DNA of 64,000 nt from Lachnospiraceae bacterium (GTDB lineage: Bacteria; Bacillota; Clostridia; Lachnospirales; Lachnospiraceae): positions 62,001 through 126,000 of the forward strand of contig JAFVSN010000049.1 in assembly GCA_017503735.1 (NCBI GenBank), in the 5' to 3' direction. Position 1 is the first letter of the stretch; the number at the start of each line of letters is the position of its first letter. Shown here in pieces: positions 34,915-42,840 of this stretch. Both the position numbers and the translations under genes were made by a program. Below the pieces are notes generated by a model. The model ran no database searches, was not told where the DNA came from, and was given only the letters and a program-made list of their open reading frames with translations.

Positions 34915-35586
34915 ATGAAAGTGATTGTATTTGACTTAGGCGGCACTTTGATGCAGTATGTGGGGATGCCGCATTCCTGGGTAGAGTTTTATGCCCAGGG
35001 ATTTGAAGCAGTATGTCGAAAGTTTGACTGCCATATGACGCAAGATGAGATTGCACGGTCGATACAGTGCCTGACAGAAATGAATCCCAGAGTAAATTAC
35101 CGGGAGGAAGAATATTTGCCGGAGGAAATGTTTGCGAAAGCGATGGCTCACTGGCCGGAGAAATTGCCGGTGGAAGAATGTGTTCAGGTGTTCTGGGATG
35201 GTTTGGAGTTACGAGCGGAGCTTTATCCGGATACTATTTCTATATTGCGTGATTTGAAAGAAAAAGGATATAAGATAGCTGCTTTGACGGATTTGCCCAG
35301 CGGATTTCCGGATGAGTTCTTCCGACAGGATATTGCGGAACTGATGGGATATTTTGATTATTACGTTTCGTCGGCAATTTCCGGTGTCAGAAAACCCAAC
35401 GATGGTGGACTGCGAATGATTGCAGATAAGTTTGGAGTGCCGGTTACGGAACTTATTTTGGTAGGGGACGAGGAAAAAGATTTCCGGACGGCAGAACGGG
35501 CAGGTTGTAGGTTCGTTCGGATTGACCGGAGCGGAACATCGGAAGGCAGTATAAGAAGTCTGGAGGAACTGTTAGAAATAATATAA
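34915..35586 (+). CDS. HAD-superfamily hydrolase
   Basis: 223 aa. Motif I FDLGGTL (the second Asp is replaced by Gly), motif II ALTDLPSGFP, motif III Lys in SGVRKPNDGG and motif IV VGDEEKDFRTA. These fit a class I HAD phosphatase of the YjjG/PGP kind. Change of the second motif I Asp, normally the acid/base, may reduce phosphatase activity. A ribosome site AAGGAG precedes the ATG. Confidence 0.85.
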   Translation: MKVIVFDLGGTLMQYVGMPHSWVEFYAQGFEAVCRKFDCHMTQDEIARSIQCLTEMNPRVNYREEEYLPEEMFAKAMAHWPEKLPVEECVQVFWDGLELRAELYPDTISILRDLKEKGYKIAALTDLPSGFPDEFFRQDIAELMGYFDYYVSSAISGVRKPNDGGLRMIADKFGVPVTELILVGDEEKDFRTAERAGCRFVRIDRSGTSEGSIRSLEELLEII

Positions 35587-35606
35587 GGTAGAAAGCATAT
35601 TTTTTG

Positions 35607-35694
35607 TTGACAATTTGTAGAAAATTATGTATACTGTTTATAAAGTTAGCGAATGCTAACTTTATAAAATATTACGAAGTTAGCCGGTGCTAAC
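35607..35694 (+). promoter_or_regulatory. Strong promoter with two GTTAGC-N4-GCTAAC operators (metal-regulator-like)
   Basis: TTGACA (35607-35612), 17-base spacer, TATACT (35630-35635). A 13-bp perfect inverted repeat (35638-35650 with 35655-35667) sits on the start site, and a second GTTAGC-CGGT-GCTAAC copy lies at 35679-35694. The core resembles DtxR/IdeR/MntR-type boxes. The genes it controls (DUF2325, DUF3793) are often near ferrous-iron transport genes in Clostridia, so iron or manganese control is inferred. Confidence 0.75.
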
Positions 35695-35722
35695 CTTTGA
35701 GAAATAAGCGGAGGTGTACAGA

Positions 35723-35998
35723 ATGAGTGTTGCAATTGTTGGAGGAAATGAGTGCATGGTTCGTAAGTATACGGAGCTATGTGGGAATTATAAGTGTAAA
35801 GCGAAAGTGTATCCCAAGATGACAAGCGAGTTAAAGAATATGGGTTCACCGGATTTGTTGGTGTTATTTACCAATACAGTGTCACACAAAATGGTGCACT
35901 GTGCGTTGGGAAAAGTAAGAGAACATACGAAAATTGCCCGGTCACATAGCAGTTCTATAGCGGCACTCAAAAAAATTCTTGAGGAACATATGGTATGA
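35723..35998 (+). CDS. DUF2325 domain protein
   Basis: 91 aa from the ATG with GCGGAGG eight bases upstream. SVAIVGGNECMVRKYTELC and the SHSSSIAALKKILEEH end match DUF2325, a small Rossmann-like domain with conserved Cys and His. Function unknown; it recurs with DUF3793 in metal-responsive operons. It heads the transcript from the palindrome-controlled promoter and is 12 bases before the DUF3793 gene. Confidence 0.83.
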   Translation: MSVAIVGGNECMVRKYTELCGNYKCKAKVYPKMTSELKNMGSPDLLVLFTNTVSHKMVHCALGKVREHTKIARSHSSSIAALKKILEEHMV

Positions 35999-36010
35999 GG
36001 AGGGATTAAG

Positions 36011-36565
36011 TTGTCGGAAGAGTTATTGGTTAAACATTGTTCGCCTACACTTGCGGGAATAAAAACAGGAAATCTGTTTACTTGCGAATATAATGACGAA
36101 AAGAAGCTGAGAGAATGTATTCGTTGTTGGAACCGGACTTTGACAAAGAAGGGGGTACGTGCGGTTCCGTTGCGTTTTTGGGAAAGACGTGCATTGATTT
36201 ATGTGTATCGCCCTTCAAGGCTGGATGCGGATTTCAGACATGGTATGTCGGAGCAACTGTTACAGGAAAGAGGATATTGTAAAGAGAAGCCGGGAAACTG
36301 TGTGGTTCACTTGATAAAGCGGTTACATGAATATGAAATGTTTCCGCATGAGATAGGGTTGTTTTTAGGATATCCGCCGGAGGATGTCAGCGGGTTCATA
36401 GAAAATCATGCGGATGGCTATAAGTGGGTCGGTAGTTGGAAGGTATACGGTAATGAGGAAGCAGCGAAAAAAACGTGTGCAAGATACAAAAAATGTACGG
36501 AGGTATATCGGAATCTGTTTGCGGAAGGAAAAACCATAGAGCAGCTTACGGAAGCCGCACGATAA
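36011..36565 (+). CDS. DUF3793 family protein
   Basis: 184 aa from TTG with AGGAGGG upstream. LVKHCSPTLAGIKTGNLFTC, LIYVYRPSRL and HEIGLFLGYPPEDVSGFI are the conserved DUF3793 segments. These proteins occur beside feo genes and flavodoxins in Clostridia; the biochemical role is unknown. Co-transcribed with the DUF2325 gene. Confidence 0.85.
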   Translation: MSEELLVKHCSPTLAGIKTGNLFTCEYNDEKKLRECIRCWNRTLTKKGVRAVPLRFWERRALIYVYRPSRLDADFRHGMSEQLLQERGYCKEKPGNCVVHLIKRLHEYEMFPHEIGLFLGYPPEDVSGFIENHADGYKWVGSWKVYGNEEAAKKTCARYKKCTEVYRNLFAEGKTIEQLTEAAR

Positions 36566-36594
36566 AAAACTTGCTTTTTTTCTGATTTTGTGTA

Positions 36595-36739
36595 TTAATA
36601 GAGATAGAGAATAAGTATACTGCCACCGGGTAGTGAATGCGAAGCATTCGTAGCACATCGTTAGGTCTTAGAAGATGTGTTTGCGAGTGCTTTATCTTTT
36701 ATTAGCAAATATGATAAGATAAAGAGAAGGAGAACTCTA
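36595..36739 (+). ncRNA. Structured leader upstream of pnuC (possible cis-regulatory RNA)
   Basis: Three potential hairpins: GAATGC-GAA-GCATTC (36635-36649), AGCAC/CACATC with GATGTG/GTGCT (about 36651-36692), and CTTTATC with GATAAAG before the ribosome site. No match to a riboswitch consensus that I know. The position before a vitamin transporter gene makes metabolite control possible but unproven. Confidence 0.35.
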
Positions 36740-36742
36740 TAT

Positions 36743-37468
36743 ATGAAAAAGATGACGACCTATTTCACTAAAACAGAATTTGCGCTATGGCTCGGTTCTA
36801 TTGTTTTGATATTAACTGCATTTTACCTGTTTGATCGAGAAAGCTACCTGACAATGATTGCCTCCTTAATCGGCGTGACCTCCCTGATTTTTGCGGCAAA
36901 GGGGAATCCGGTGTCTCAGGTGTTGATGATTGTGTTTAGTATTTTGTATGGAATTATCTCTTTTTCTTTTGCTTATTATGGGGAAATGATTACGTACCTT
37001 GGAATGACGCTTCCGATGTCGCTGGTGGCGTTGGTGGCGTGGCTTCGTCATCCTTATGAAGGAAAGAAATCAGAGGTAAAGGTAAACCGAATCGGAAAGA
37101 AGGATATTGTATGGATGGTATGTTTGACGGTGGCGGTGACCGTCGCCTTTTACTTCATATTAGAGGCTTTTGATACGGCAAATCTTATACCGAGTACGAT
37201 TTCTGTAACTACCAGTTTTCTGGCGGTGTTTCTGACCTTTCGGCGCAGCCCGTATTATGCTTTGGCATATGCGGCAAATGATATTGTATTGATTGTACTT
37301 TGGGTGTTGGCATCCTTGAAGGATATTCACTATGTATCCGTGGTGGTTTGCTTTGCGGTATTTTGGGTGAATGATATGTATGGATTTGTCAGTTGGCGGA
37401 GAATGGCAAATCGACAGCATGTGTCAAAGGAAAACATAGAAGATATGGAAACAGAAGGTGCGAGGTAA
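36743..37468 (+). CDS. pnuC: PnuC-type nicotinamide riboside transporter
   Basis: 241 aa, about seven membrane helices. The repeated layout, LIFAAKGNPVSQVLMIVFSI, NDIVLIVLWVLASL and the terminal W-N-D-M-Y-G-F-V-S-W-R-R-M region fit PnuC (SWEET-like fold), which facilitates uptake of nicotinamide riboside for NAD salvage. GAAGGAG precedes the ATG; a longer in-frame extension upstream runs through the structured leader and is rejected. Confidence 0.88.
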   Translation: MKKMTTYFTKTEFALWLGSIVLILTAFYLFDRESYLTMIASLIGVTSLIFAAKGNPVSQVLMIVFSILYGIISFSFAYYGEMITYLGMTLPMSLVALVAWLRHPYEGKKSEVKVNRIGKKDIVWMVCLTVAVTVAFYFILEAFDTANLIPSTISVTTSFLAVFLTFRRSPYYALAYAANDIVLIVLWVLASLKDIHYVSVVVCFAVFWVNDMYGFVSWRRMANRQHVSKENIEDMETEGAR

Positions 37469-37483
37469 AAAATGTGAGTTTCC

Positions 37484-37508
37484 TGTAACGAATTGCATCA
37501 AATTCGGA
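37484..37508 (+). promoter_or_regulatory. Possible ECF-type promoter of the sigma/anti-sigma pair
   Basis: TGTAAC (37484-37489) and CGGA (from 37505) with a 15-base spacer resemble ECF -35 (TGAAAC) and -10 (CGTC) elements. Autoregulation is usual for such pairs. The match is weak. Confidence 0.35.
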
Positions 37509-37540
37509 TTAACATAGTAGAAAGCACAAAGGAGGAGACG

Positions 37541-38017
37541 ATGGAAGAGCTTTACAAACAAAACGCAAGAATAGTCTATCATTTCCTCTATACCAGGTGT
37601 AAGGATGAAGCTTTGGCGGAGGAATTGTTGCAGGACACGTTTTTAAAGGCCTTTGAGTCCATGGAACGGTTTGACGGGAGCTGTAAGATTTCTACCTGGT
37701 TGTGCCAGATTGCAAGGCATCTGTTGTATCAGCATTGGGAAAAGGCAAAGAAAGTGTCCTTTGAGGAACTTCCGGAAGAGATGCCGGCAAGGTCTGATAC
37801 AGAGCAGCAGGTACTACATAAGGTGGAGCTTTCGGAGGTGTTGGATGTACTGAACCGGATGTCGGAGGATGTGGTGCAGGTGGTAAAGCTTCGTACCATG
37901 AGTGAGTTGTCATTTAAGGAAATCGGAGCTATGTTAGGAAAGAGTGAAAACTGGGCACGGGTGACGTTTTTCCGTGCAAAGAAGCAATTGTTACAGGAGG
38001 TGCGATATGAAGATTGA
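37541..38017 (+). CDS. ECF-type RNA polymerase sigma factor
   Basis: 158 aa. Region 2 (FLYTRCKDEALAEELLQDTFLKAFESMERF) and region 4 (LRTMSELSFKEIGAMLGKSE) of a sigma-70 ECF factor. The ATG at 37541 has GGAGGAG upstream. The next gene starts inside its last codons and encodes a zinc-finger anti-sigma, so the pair forms a membrane-linked signalling switch. The signal is unknown. Confidence 0.92.
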   Translation: MEELYKQNARIVYHFLYTRCKDEALAEELLQDTFLKAFESMERFDGSCKISTWLCQIARHLLYQHWEKAKKVSFEELPEEMPARSDTEQQVLHKVELSEVLDVLNRMSEDVVQVVKLRTMSELSFKEIGAMLGKSENWARVTFFRAKKQLLQEVRYED

Positions 38018-38819
38018 TTGTGGGATTGTGCAGGATTTGATTCCCTCCTATGCGGACGGGCTGTGTTCAGAGGTCTCCAAGCAGTGCGTGGAGGAGCATA
38101 TAAAGGAATGTGAGGTGTGTCGGGCATTCTTTGAGGAGTGCCGGATGGTAGAATTTTCCGGAAAGGTGCTTGAGGAACAGCAACTGGACGGACTGCGGAA
38201 GGTGAAGAAGAAGCTGAAGCTGCAGAATATGTTCAGTTATGGATTGTTGTTGGTTGTGATATTGTTTGCGGCGTACTTTTTTACGACGAATATCGGAGCA
38301 ATCGGGGTACGATGGTATTACGGCCTTTACGGGGTGGCACTTGCGGCAACCTTTGTGGTAACGATGCATGGGAAAGTAAATGTGAAATACGAAAAAGTGG
38401 AGAAAGGAATGACCGGACTTTCCTTGGGAGCAATTGTATATGCGCTGTTTTGGTATTGCATTATGATGATTCCTACGGGGGACGGGAATGTGCCGTTAGG
38501 CCTTGAACTTGGTCAGGTGGGGCCGTTTTTACATGGGCATACCGGAATTGCCCTTGCGGTGGAAATTGCGGTGTTTGCGTATACCATGGTGCGCTATATG
38601 AAGCGGGATATCGTATGTCGCGGAACGTTATTAATCAGTCTGACCGGACTCTTTTTTATCCTTGCCCAGACGACACTTTTGGGAAGCTTGAGTGAGTTGG
38701 AGACCCATATGAGAGATTTCACGGAAGCGGCGGTAGTGATACTGGGAGCCGGAGCGGCATGTGGTCTGGTGCTGTGGGGTGTGGGAAAATGCGAAAAAGA
38801 AAAACGAAATAAAAGATAG
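38007..38819 (+). CDS. Zinc-finger anti-sigma factor, membrane-bound
   Basis: 270 aa. N-terminal zf-HC2/ZAS domain (CGIVQDLIPSYADGLC, HIKECEVC) binds the upstream sigma factor; about six membrane helices follow from residue 75. It overlaps the sigma gene by 11 bases with ACAGGAGGTG as ribosome site, giving coupled synthesis. The multi-helix part is unusual compared with single-pass RsiW types and probably senses a membrane signal. Confidence 0.87.
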   Translation: MKIDCGIVQDLIPSYADGLCSEVSKQCVEEHIKECEVCRAFFEECRMVEFSGKVLEEQQLDGLRKVKKKLKLQNMFSYGLLLVVILFAAYFFTTNIGAIGVRWYYGLYGVALAATFVVTMHGKVNVKYEKVEKGMTGLSLGAIVYALFWYCIMMIPTGDGNVPLGLELGQVGPFLHGHTGIALAVEIAVFAYTMVRYMKRDIVCRGTLLISLTGLFFILAQTTLLGSLSELETHMRDFTEAAVVILGAGAACGLVLWGVGKCEKEKRNKR

Positions 38820-38820
38820 C

Positions 38821-38849
38821 TTGTCCTTTGAAGAGAATGGTGCTATACT
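38821..38849 (+). promoter_or_regulatory. Promoter of the 38.9-kb hypothetical gene
   Basis: TTGTCC (38821-38826), 17-base spacer, TATACT (38844-38849). It starts right after the anti-sigma stop. Confidence 0.6.
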
Positions 38850-38914
38850 TGTTTTGAGATGTTAATCTTGCAAGTAAGAAAAAATGTATGTAACTATGAT
38901 AGAGGGAGGAGACT

Positions 38915-39394
38915 ATGTACAAACATTACGACAAGGACGGTGCGGCAATCAGTCTGCATGACAGCAGTGCCGAAAAGGCAACTTTTGAAAACGGTGTATT
39001 GACCTTTTATTTCCCACAGGACGGATTTTGGGTGCTTTCGGAACACGAGGCGAATTCTACGGTCGAACCGGTACGGACGGATGCCTCCGAGGTTAGGTTT
39101 CATTTATTATATGAAGACGCAGAGGATGATTTAAAATGCTATGTGTTCGATAAGAAATCGGCGCGAAAGACCGTGCGGAAGGAATGGACTGTTTCGGAAC
39201 TGGTCACGGCGTTAAATAGCGGAAAGTATCGGTTGGAGTTTCTGTACCGTTATGTGGGCGGATATAAGGAACAGGTATTTACATGTGAGTTACTGAGTGA
39301 TAAGAAACCGTACCATAGAGAATGCCAGTTGTGGCTGAGTGTGCGGGATGTGACGTATTGTTGGAATGAATTGTGGGATGGGGAGAAAAACTAG
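38915..39394 (+). CDS. Hypothetical cytoplasmic protein
   Basis: 159 aa, no signal peptide or membrane helix. Predicted mainly beta: LTFYFPQDGFWVL, RFHLLYEDAEDDLKCYVF, YRLEFLYRYVGGYKEQVF, ending LWLSVRDVTYCWNELW. The style is like small immunity-type or DUF proteins of Lachnospiraceae, but I recognise no family. AGGGAGGAG precedes the ATG. It has its own promoter and is followed by the first small-RNA-like element. Confidence 0.65.
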   Translation: MYKHYDKDGAAISLHDSSAEKATFENGVLTFYFPQDGFWVLSEHEANSTVEPVRTDASEVRFHLLYEDAEDDLKCYVFDKKSARKTVRKEWTVSELVTALNSGKYRLEFLYRYVGGYKEQVFTCELLSDKKPYHRECQLWLSVRDVTYCWNELWDGEKN

Positions 39395-39523
39395 TGGCGC
39401 TTTAAGAAAAAGAATGCTATACTGAAATAAAGAAAGTGCTACCGATAGAACGGTTGCCCTGAAATTTGACGAATTACAAAAAAGTAACGGTCAGCTTACC
39501 AGGCGAGGACCGTTACTTTTTTT
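39395..39523 (+). ncRNA. Small-RNA-like element, copy 1 (promoter, conserved 38-nt core, terminator)
   Basis: An extended -10 (TGC-TATACT, 39415-39423) precedes a core from about 39430 with GCTACCG/CGGTTGC pairing. A terminator stem follows (39484-39492 with 39508-39516) and a seven-T tract. Copy 2 at 41511-41639 has an identical core, a shared upstream stretch, and a compensatory G-C to T-A change in the stem. The transcript would be about 94 nt. I know no family for it. Confidence 0.65.
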
Positions 39524-39663
39524 GTACAGACATGCGAAACACTGCTTGCATGACCATAGATATAGTTTGTGCAAAACCGCAAGAAATGAGAAGACACTTG
39601 TCCGAGCATGGTAGTATACTGGATACATCGGACCGATACTACTTACGAAAGGCGGTTTAACAG

Positions 39664-40551
39664 ATGAATAACTTACAGTTAATTGAACAGGTACTGTATT
39701 ATATCGATGAACATATCAGTGAACCGATTACTTTTGAGCATCTGGCAGAGAAGTTCGGGTATTCGGCATTTCACTTTCACAGGATTTTTTCTACGGTGAC
39801 GGAGCAGACCATAACGGATTATATGAAGAAGCGTAGGTTGACTTTGGCGCATATGCAACTTTGTGAAACCGAGAAGACTGTTACCGAGATTGCGTATTCC
39901 ACAGGATTCAGCAGTATCCAGTCCTTTAACAGAACCTTTAAAGAAACCTTCGGAATGACACCATTGGAAGCAAGAAAGAGGAAACCGAAGATTACATATC
40001 GAAGTGTGGAAACAATCGTTACAGGGTTCACCAAGCGTGTGTATATGGAGGGTGAATTTTCGCTCACACCGCATTTTGAAGAACGAGATGAATTTTTGTT
40101 GGTGGGGTATCGCGGACATACGAGGAATGGGTACGATGTGATCGGTGAAGCATGGTACAATCTGAAAACCAATATGGCGAAGATTGCACGAAAGAATCCG
40201 AATACCATGTACGGATTTGAGGATTATATGGAGGAGTTTTCGCAAGAACCGTTACAGTTTTATTATATGGCGGCAGTAGAGGCTGATCCGGAGGCCGCGG
40301 TGCCGGAGGGAATGGTAGCCAAGAGAATACCGAAGGCATTGTATGCGGTTTTTACCGTGAACGGAAATAACGGGAACTGTGAAATCGGAAAAGCATTTCA
40401 ATATATTTATCAGGTATGGCTTCCGCAGTCGGAGTATTGTTTGGATGAAATGTTTCTTGCAGATTTTGAGTATTACGATGAACGTTGGGACTGTCAGTCG
40501 GGAGCGGCGCAGATGGAACTATATATTCCGGTAAGAAGATTGGAGGAATAA
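39664..40551 (+). CDS. AraC family regulator with GyrI-like effector domain
   Basis: 295 aa. Two helix-turn-helices (ITFEHLAEKFGYSAFHFHRI; VTEIAYSTGFSSIQSFNRTF) at residues 15-105 are followed by a GyrI-like small-molecule-binding domain (about 125-290). This is the Rob/SoxS-like layout of multidrug-response activators. Separated by 2 bases from the GNAT gene, so it probably controls an operon with the GNAT and MGMT-like genes. The 140-base stretch before it contains a short spurious frame. Confidence 0.9.
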   Translation: MNNLQLIEQVLYYIDEHISEPITFEHLAEKFGYSAFHFHRIFSTVTEQTITDYMKKRRLTLAHMQLCETEKTVTEIAYSTGFSSIQSFNRTFKETFGMTPLEARKRKPKITYRSVETIVTGFTKRVYMEGEFSLTPHFEERDEFLLVGYRGHTRNGYDVIGEAWYNLKTNMAKIARKNPNTMYGFEDYMEEFSQEPLQFYYMAAVEADPEAAVPEGMVAKRIPKALYAVFTVNGNNGNCEIGKAFQYIYQVWLPQSEYCLDEMFLADFEYYDERWDCQSGAAQMELYIPVRRLEE

Positions 40552-40553
40552 CG

Positions 40554-41123
40554 ATGGCATTTTGTGATCTATTTAAAGAGTTTCAGCCGATTCGTGTGGA
40601 TGAGGATATCTATTTGCGACAGACCGATCCGAAGAAAGATGCCAGACCTTTCTGGGAAATCTACTATGATGAAGAGAATTTCAAATACTTCGGTTTATAT
40701 AAAAGACCGGGGGACTGGAATGAGGAACGAGAACTCAGAGTACAGGAAAGCCGTCTCAAAGGCTTTCGCGGAAAGCGGGAGTATACCTGGGTGGTTACGT
40801 TAAAGGGAGAAACCATAGGACAAATTCAACTTTTTAATTTCGGGAATCACAATACTTTGGCAGAAGTAGGGTATTTTATAAAGAGAAAGTATTGGAATCA
40901 GGGGATTAATACAAAGGTGTTAAAAGCAGTGTGCCGGTTTGGATTTGAAGTTATGGGGTTAGAGCGGATTGAAGCAAATGCCCATGTAGATAATATTGGT
41001 TCTAACAGAACTTTGGTGAAAGCCGGTTTTACCAAGGAAGGAACCTTGCGTCGGCGTTTTTGTTTAAACGATAGAAATGAAGATGGGAATATCTATTCCA
41101 TTTTGAGGGATGATATTGTATAG
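40554..41123 (+). CDS. RimJ/RimL-type GNAT acetyltransferase
   Basis: 189 aa from the ATG with TGGAGGAA upstream. DIYLRQTDPKKDARPFWEIY, VGYFIKRKYWNQGINTKVLK, NAHVDNIGSNRTLVKAGF are signatures of the Acetyltransf_3 group that modifies ribosomal protein N termini or drugs. Sits between AraC/GyrI and MGMT-like genes in one probable operon. Confidence 0.87.
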   Translation: MAFCDLFKEFQPIRVDEDIYLRQTDPKKDARPFWEIYYDEENFKYFGLYKRPGDWNEERELRVQESRLKGFRGKREYTWVVTLKGETIGQIQLFNFGNHNTLAEVGYFIKRKYWNQGINTKVLKAVCRFGFEVMGLERIEANAHVDNIGSNRTLVKAGFTKEGTLRRRFCLNDRNEDGNIYSILRDDIV

Positions 41124-41148
41124 AAAAATATTTGAAGGAGTAGTACGA

Positions 41149-41484
41149 ATGCGGCCATCCACATTTGAACTTATTTATAATGTTGTCAAACAAATCCCCA
41201 AAGGCACCGTCGCTACCTACGGTCAGGTGGCATCCCTCGCCGGTAATAAACGCTGGGGGAGGGTGGTCGGCTATGCCCTGCATGCCAATCCGGACCCGGC
41301 GCATATTCCGTGTCACAGGGTTGTGAATCGGGAAGGTGCGGTGTCAGAAGCCTTTGCCTTCGGCGGAGGGAACCGGCAGGTGGAGCTTCTGCGAGAGGAA
41401 GGCGTGGAGGTTGTTGATAAGAAGGTGGATTTAGAGAAGTACCGTTGGAAGCAAATGACACTGGAGATGCTGGAAAGGGAATAG
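41149..41484 (+). CDS. MGMT-like DNA alkyltransferase domain protein
   Basis: 111 aa. The DNA-binding domain of O6-alkylguanine transferases: PKGTVATYGQVASLAG and HIPCHRVVNREG with the acceptor Cys intact (IPCHR). It lacks the N-terminal domain of full Ogt, like alkyltransferase-like proteins, but those have Trp for Cys. Direct repair or damage sensing is possible. GAAGGAG precedes the ATG; the gene follows the GNAT gene by 25 bases. Confidence 0.88.
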   Translation: MRPSTFELIYNVVKQIPKGTVATYGQVASLAGNKRWGRVVGYALHANPDPAHIPCHRVVNREGAVSEAFAFGGGNRQVELLREEGVEVVDKKVDLEKYRWKQMTLEMLERE

Positions 41485-41510
41485 AATGTCTGTTACACAA
41501 AAGTTCTTAG

Positions 41511-41639
41511 TTGCATTTTATTAAAAAGAGTGCCATACTGAAACAAAGAAAGTGCTACCGATAGAACGGTTGCCCTGAAATTAACGGATTACAAAAAAGT
41601 AACTGTCAAGTTTTCGAGGCTCGGACAGTTACTTTTTTT
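41511..41639 (+). ncRNA. Small-RNA-like element, copy 2
   Basis: TTGCAT (41511-41516), 17-base spacer and CATACT (41534-41539, with upstream TG) form a promoter. The core from about 41546 is identical to copy 1 for 38 bases. The terminator stem (41599-41607 with 41624-41632) is followed by seven T. It lies between the MGMT-like gene and the hrcA promoter. Together with copy 1 it brackets the AraC-GNAT-MGMT genes in direct orientation. Confidence 0.65.
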
Positions 41640-41667
41640 GCGTTTCTAAAATTTTTTTACTTACCGC

Positions 41668-41737
41668 TTGACAAATCTTTCCCGTGGTGTTATCTTATAG
41701 ACACAAGGTATTAGCACTCCATCGAGTCGAGTGCTAA
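41668..41737 (+). promoter_or_regulatory. hrcA operon promoter and CIRCE operator
   Basis: TTGACA (41668-41673), 17-base spacer, TATCTT (41691-41696). A perfect CIRCE element follows: TTAGCACTC (41711-41719), nine bases, GAGTGCTAA (41729-41737). HrcA binds CIRCE and represses the operon until heat shock. Confidence 0.96.
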
Positions 41738-41797
41738 CAAACAGAAAAGGACACCGAGTAGCACGCAAACCAAGGAGAAGGGGACAGGAGGTATCCG

Positions 41798-42823
41798 GTG
41801 GAATTAGATGAGAGAAAACTTAAGATTTTACAAGCGATTATCAAGAACTACCTTGAAACCGGTGAGCCGGTAGGCTCCCGTACCATTTCGAAGTTCACGG
41901 ATTTAAATTTAAGTTCCGCCACCATTCGAAATGAAATGTCTGATTTGGAAGAACTGGGGTATATTGTACAGCCTTACACTTCCGCAGGCCGCATTCCTTC
42001 CGATAAGGGCTATCGCCTTTATGTGGATACCATGATGCAGAGTCGCATGCTGGAAGTAGAGCAGATGTGGGATGCATTAAACGATAAAGCAGATAAGATG
42101 GAGACCTTACTTCAGCAGGTGGCAAAGCTGTTGGCGGTAAATACCAACTATGCAACGCTTGTTACCGGACCGCAGTATCGGAGCCGGAAAGTAAAGTTCA
42201 TTCAGCTTACGGATGTGGATGAGACCCAGCTTTTGGCGGTGATTGTTTTAGAGGGCAACATCGTAAAGAATAAGATGCTTCCTCTGGCGGCGGGCCTTGA
42301 GAAAGAAGATATCTTAAAATTAAATATCGTACTTAACACCTACCTGACGGGATTGGATATGTCCGAGATTAACCTTTCGGTCATTGCAAAGCTGAAGGAA
42401 CAGTCGGATGGATTGGGAAATGTGATTACGGAACTGTTGGATGCCATTGCACAGGCTATCAGTGAGGAAGAAGATATTCCGGTTTACACCAGCGGCGCGA
42501 CGAATATTTTAAAGTATCCGGAGCTTTCCGACCATCACGTTGCCAGCGATTTGCTTTATGAACTGGAAGAAAAGAAATACCTGACGGATTTGTTAAACGA
42601 GAACAGCGAGGAGCACGGCATTCAGGTATATATCGGTCAGGAGACCTCGGTGGAGTCCATGAAGGATTGTTCCGTGGTAACCGCTACTTACGAGATAGAG
42701 GACGGCATTTACGGTCGTATCGGTATTGTAGGACCGAAACGTATGGACTACGAAAAAGTAGTAGGTACGCTCCAGACCTTAAAGACACAGTTGGATGATA
42801 TTTTTAAGAAGAATAAAGAGTAA
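41798..42823 (+). CDS. hrcA: Heat-inducible transcription repressor HrcA
   Basis: 341 aa from GTG with CAGGAGG upstream. Winged helix LKILQAIIKNYLETGEPVGS and NLSSATIRNEMSDLEELGYI, then the HrcA C-terminal GAF-like domain. It represses the dnaK operon through the CIRCE site in its own promoter and depends on GroEL for folding in relatives. First gene of hrcA-grpE-dnaK-dnaJ. Confidence 0.97.
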   Translation: MELDERKLKILQAIIKNYLETGEPVGSRTISKFTDLNLSSATIRNEMSDLEELGYIVQPYTSAGRIPSDKGYRLYVDTMMQSRMLEVEQMWDALNDKADKMETLLQQVAKLLAVNTNYATLVTGPQYRSRKVKFIQLTDVDETQLLAVIVLEGNIVKNKMLPLAAGLEKEDILKLNIVLNTYLTGLDMSEINLSVIAKLKEQSDGLGNVITELLDAIAQAISEEEDIPVYTSGATNILKYPELSDHHVASDLLYELEEKKYLTDLLNENSEEHGIQVYIGQETSVESMKDCSVVTATYEIEDGIYGRIGIVGPKRMDYEKVVGTLQTLKTQLDDIFKKNKE

Positions 42824-42840
42824 CAAGAAAGGTGAGTAAC

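Noticed and set aside
36566-36742. tRNA gene before pnuC
   Set aside because: The hairpins do not form a cloverleaf and the T-loop and CCA-end features are missing.
39466-39660. 64-codon frame before the AraC gene
   Set aside because: It runs through the terminator of the small-RNA-like element and lacks a ribosome site.
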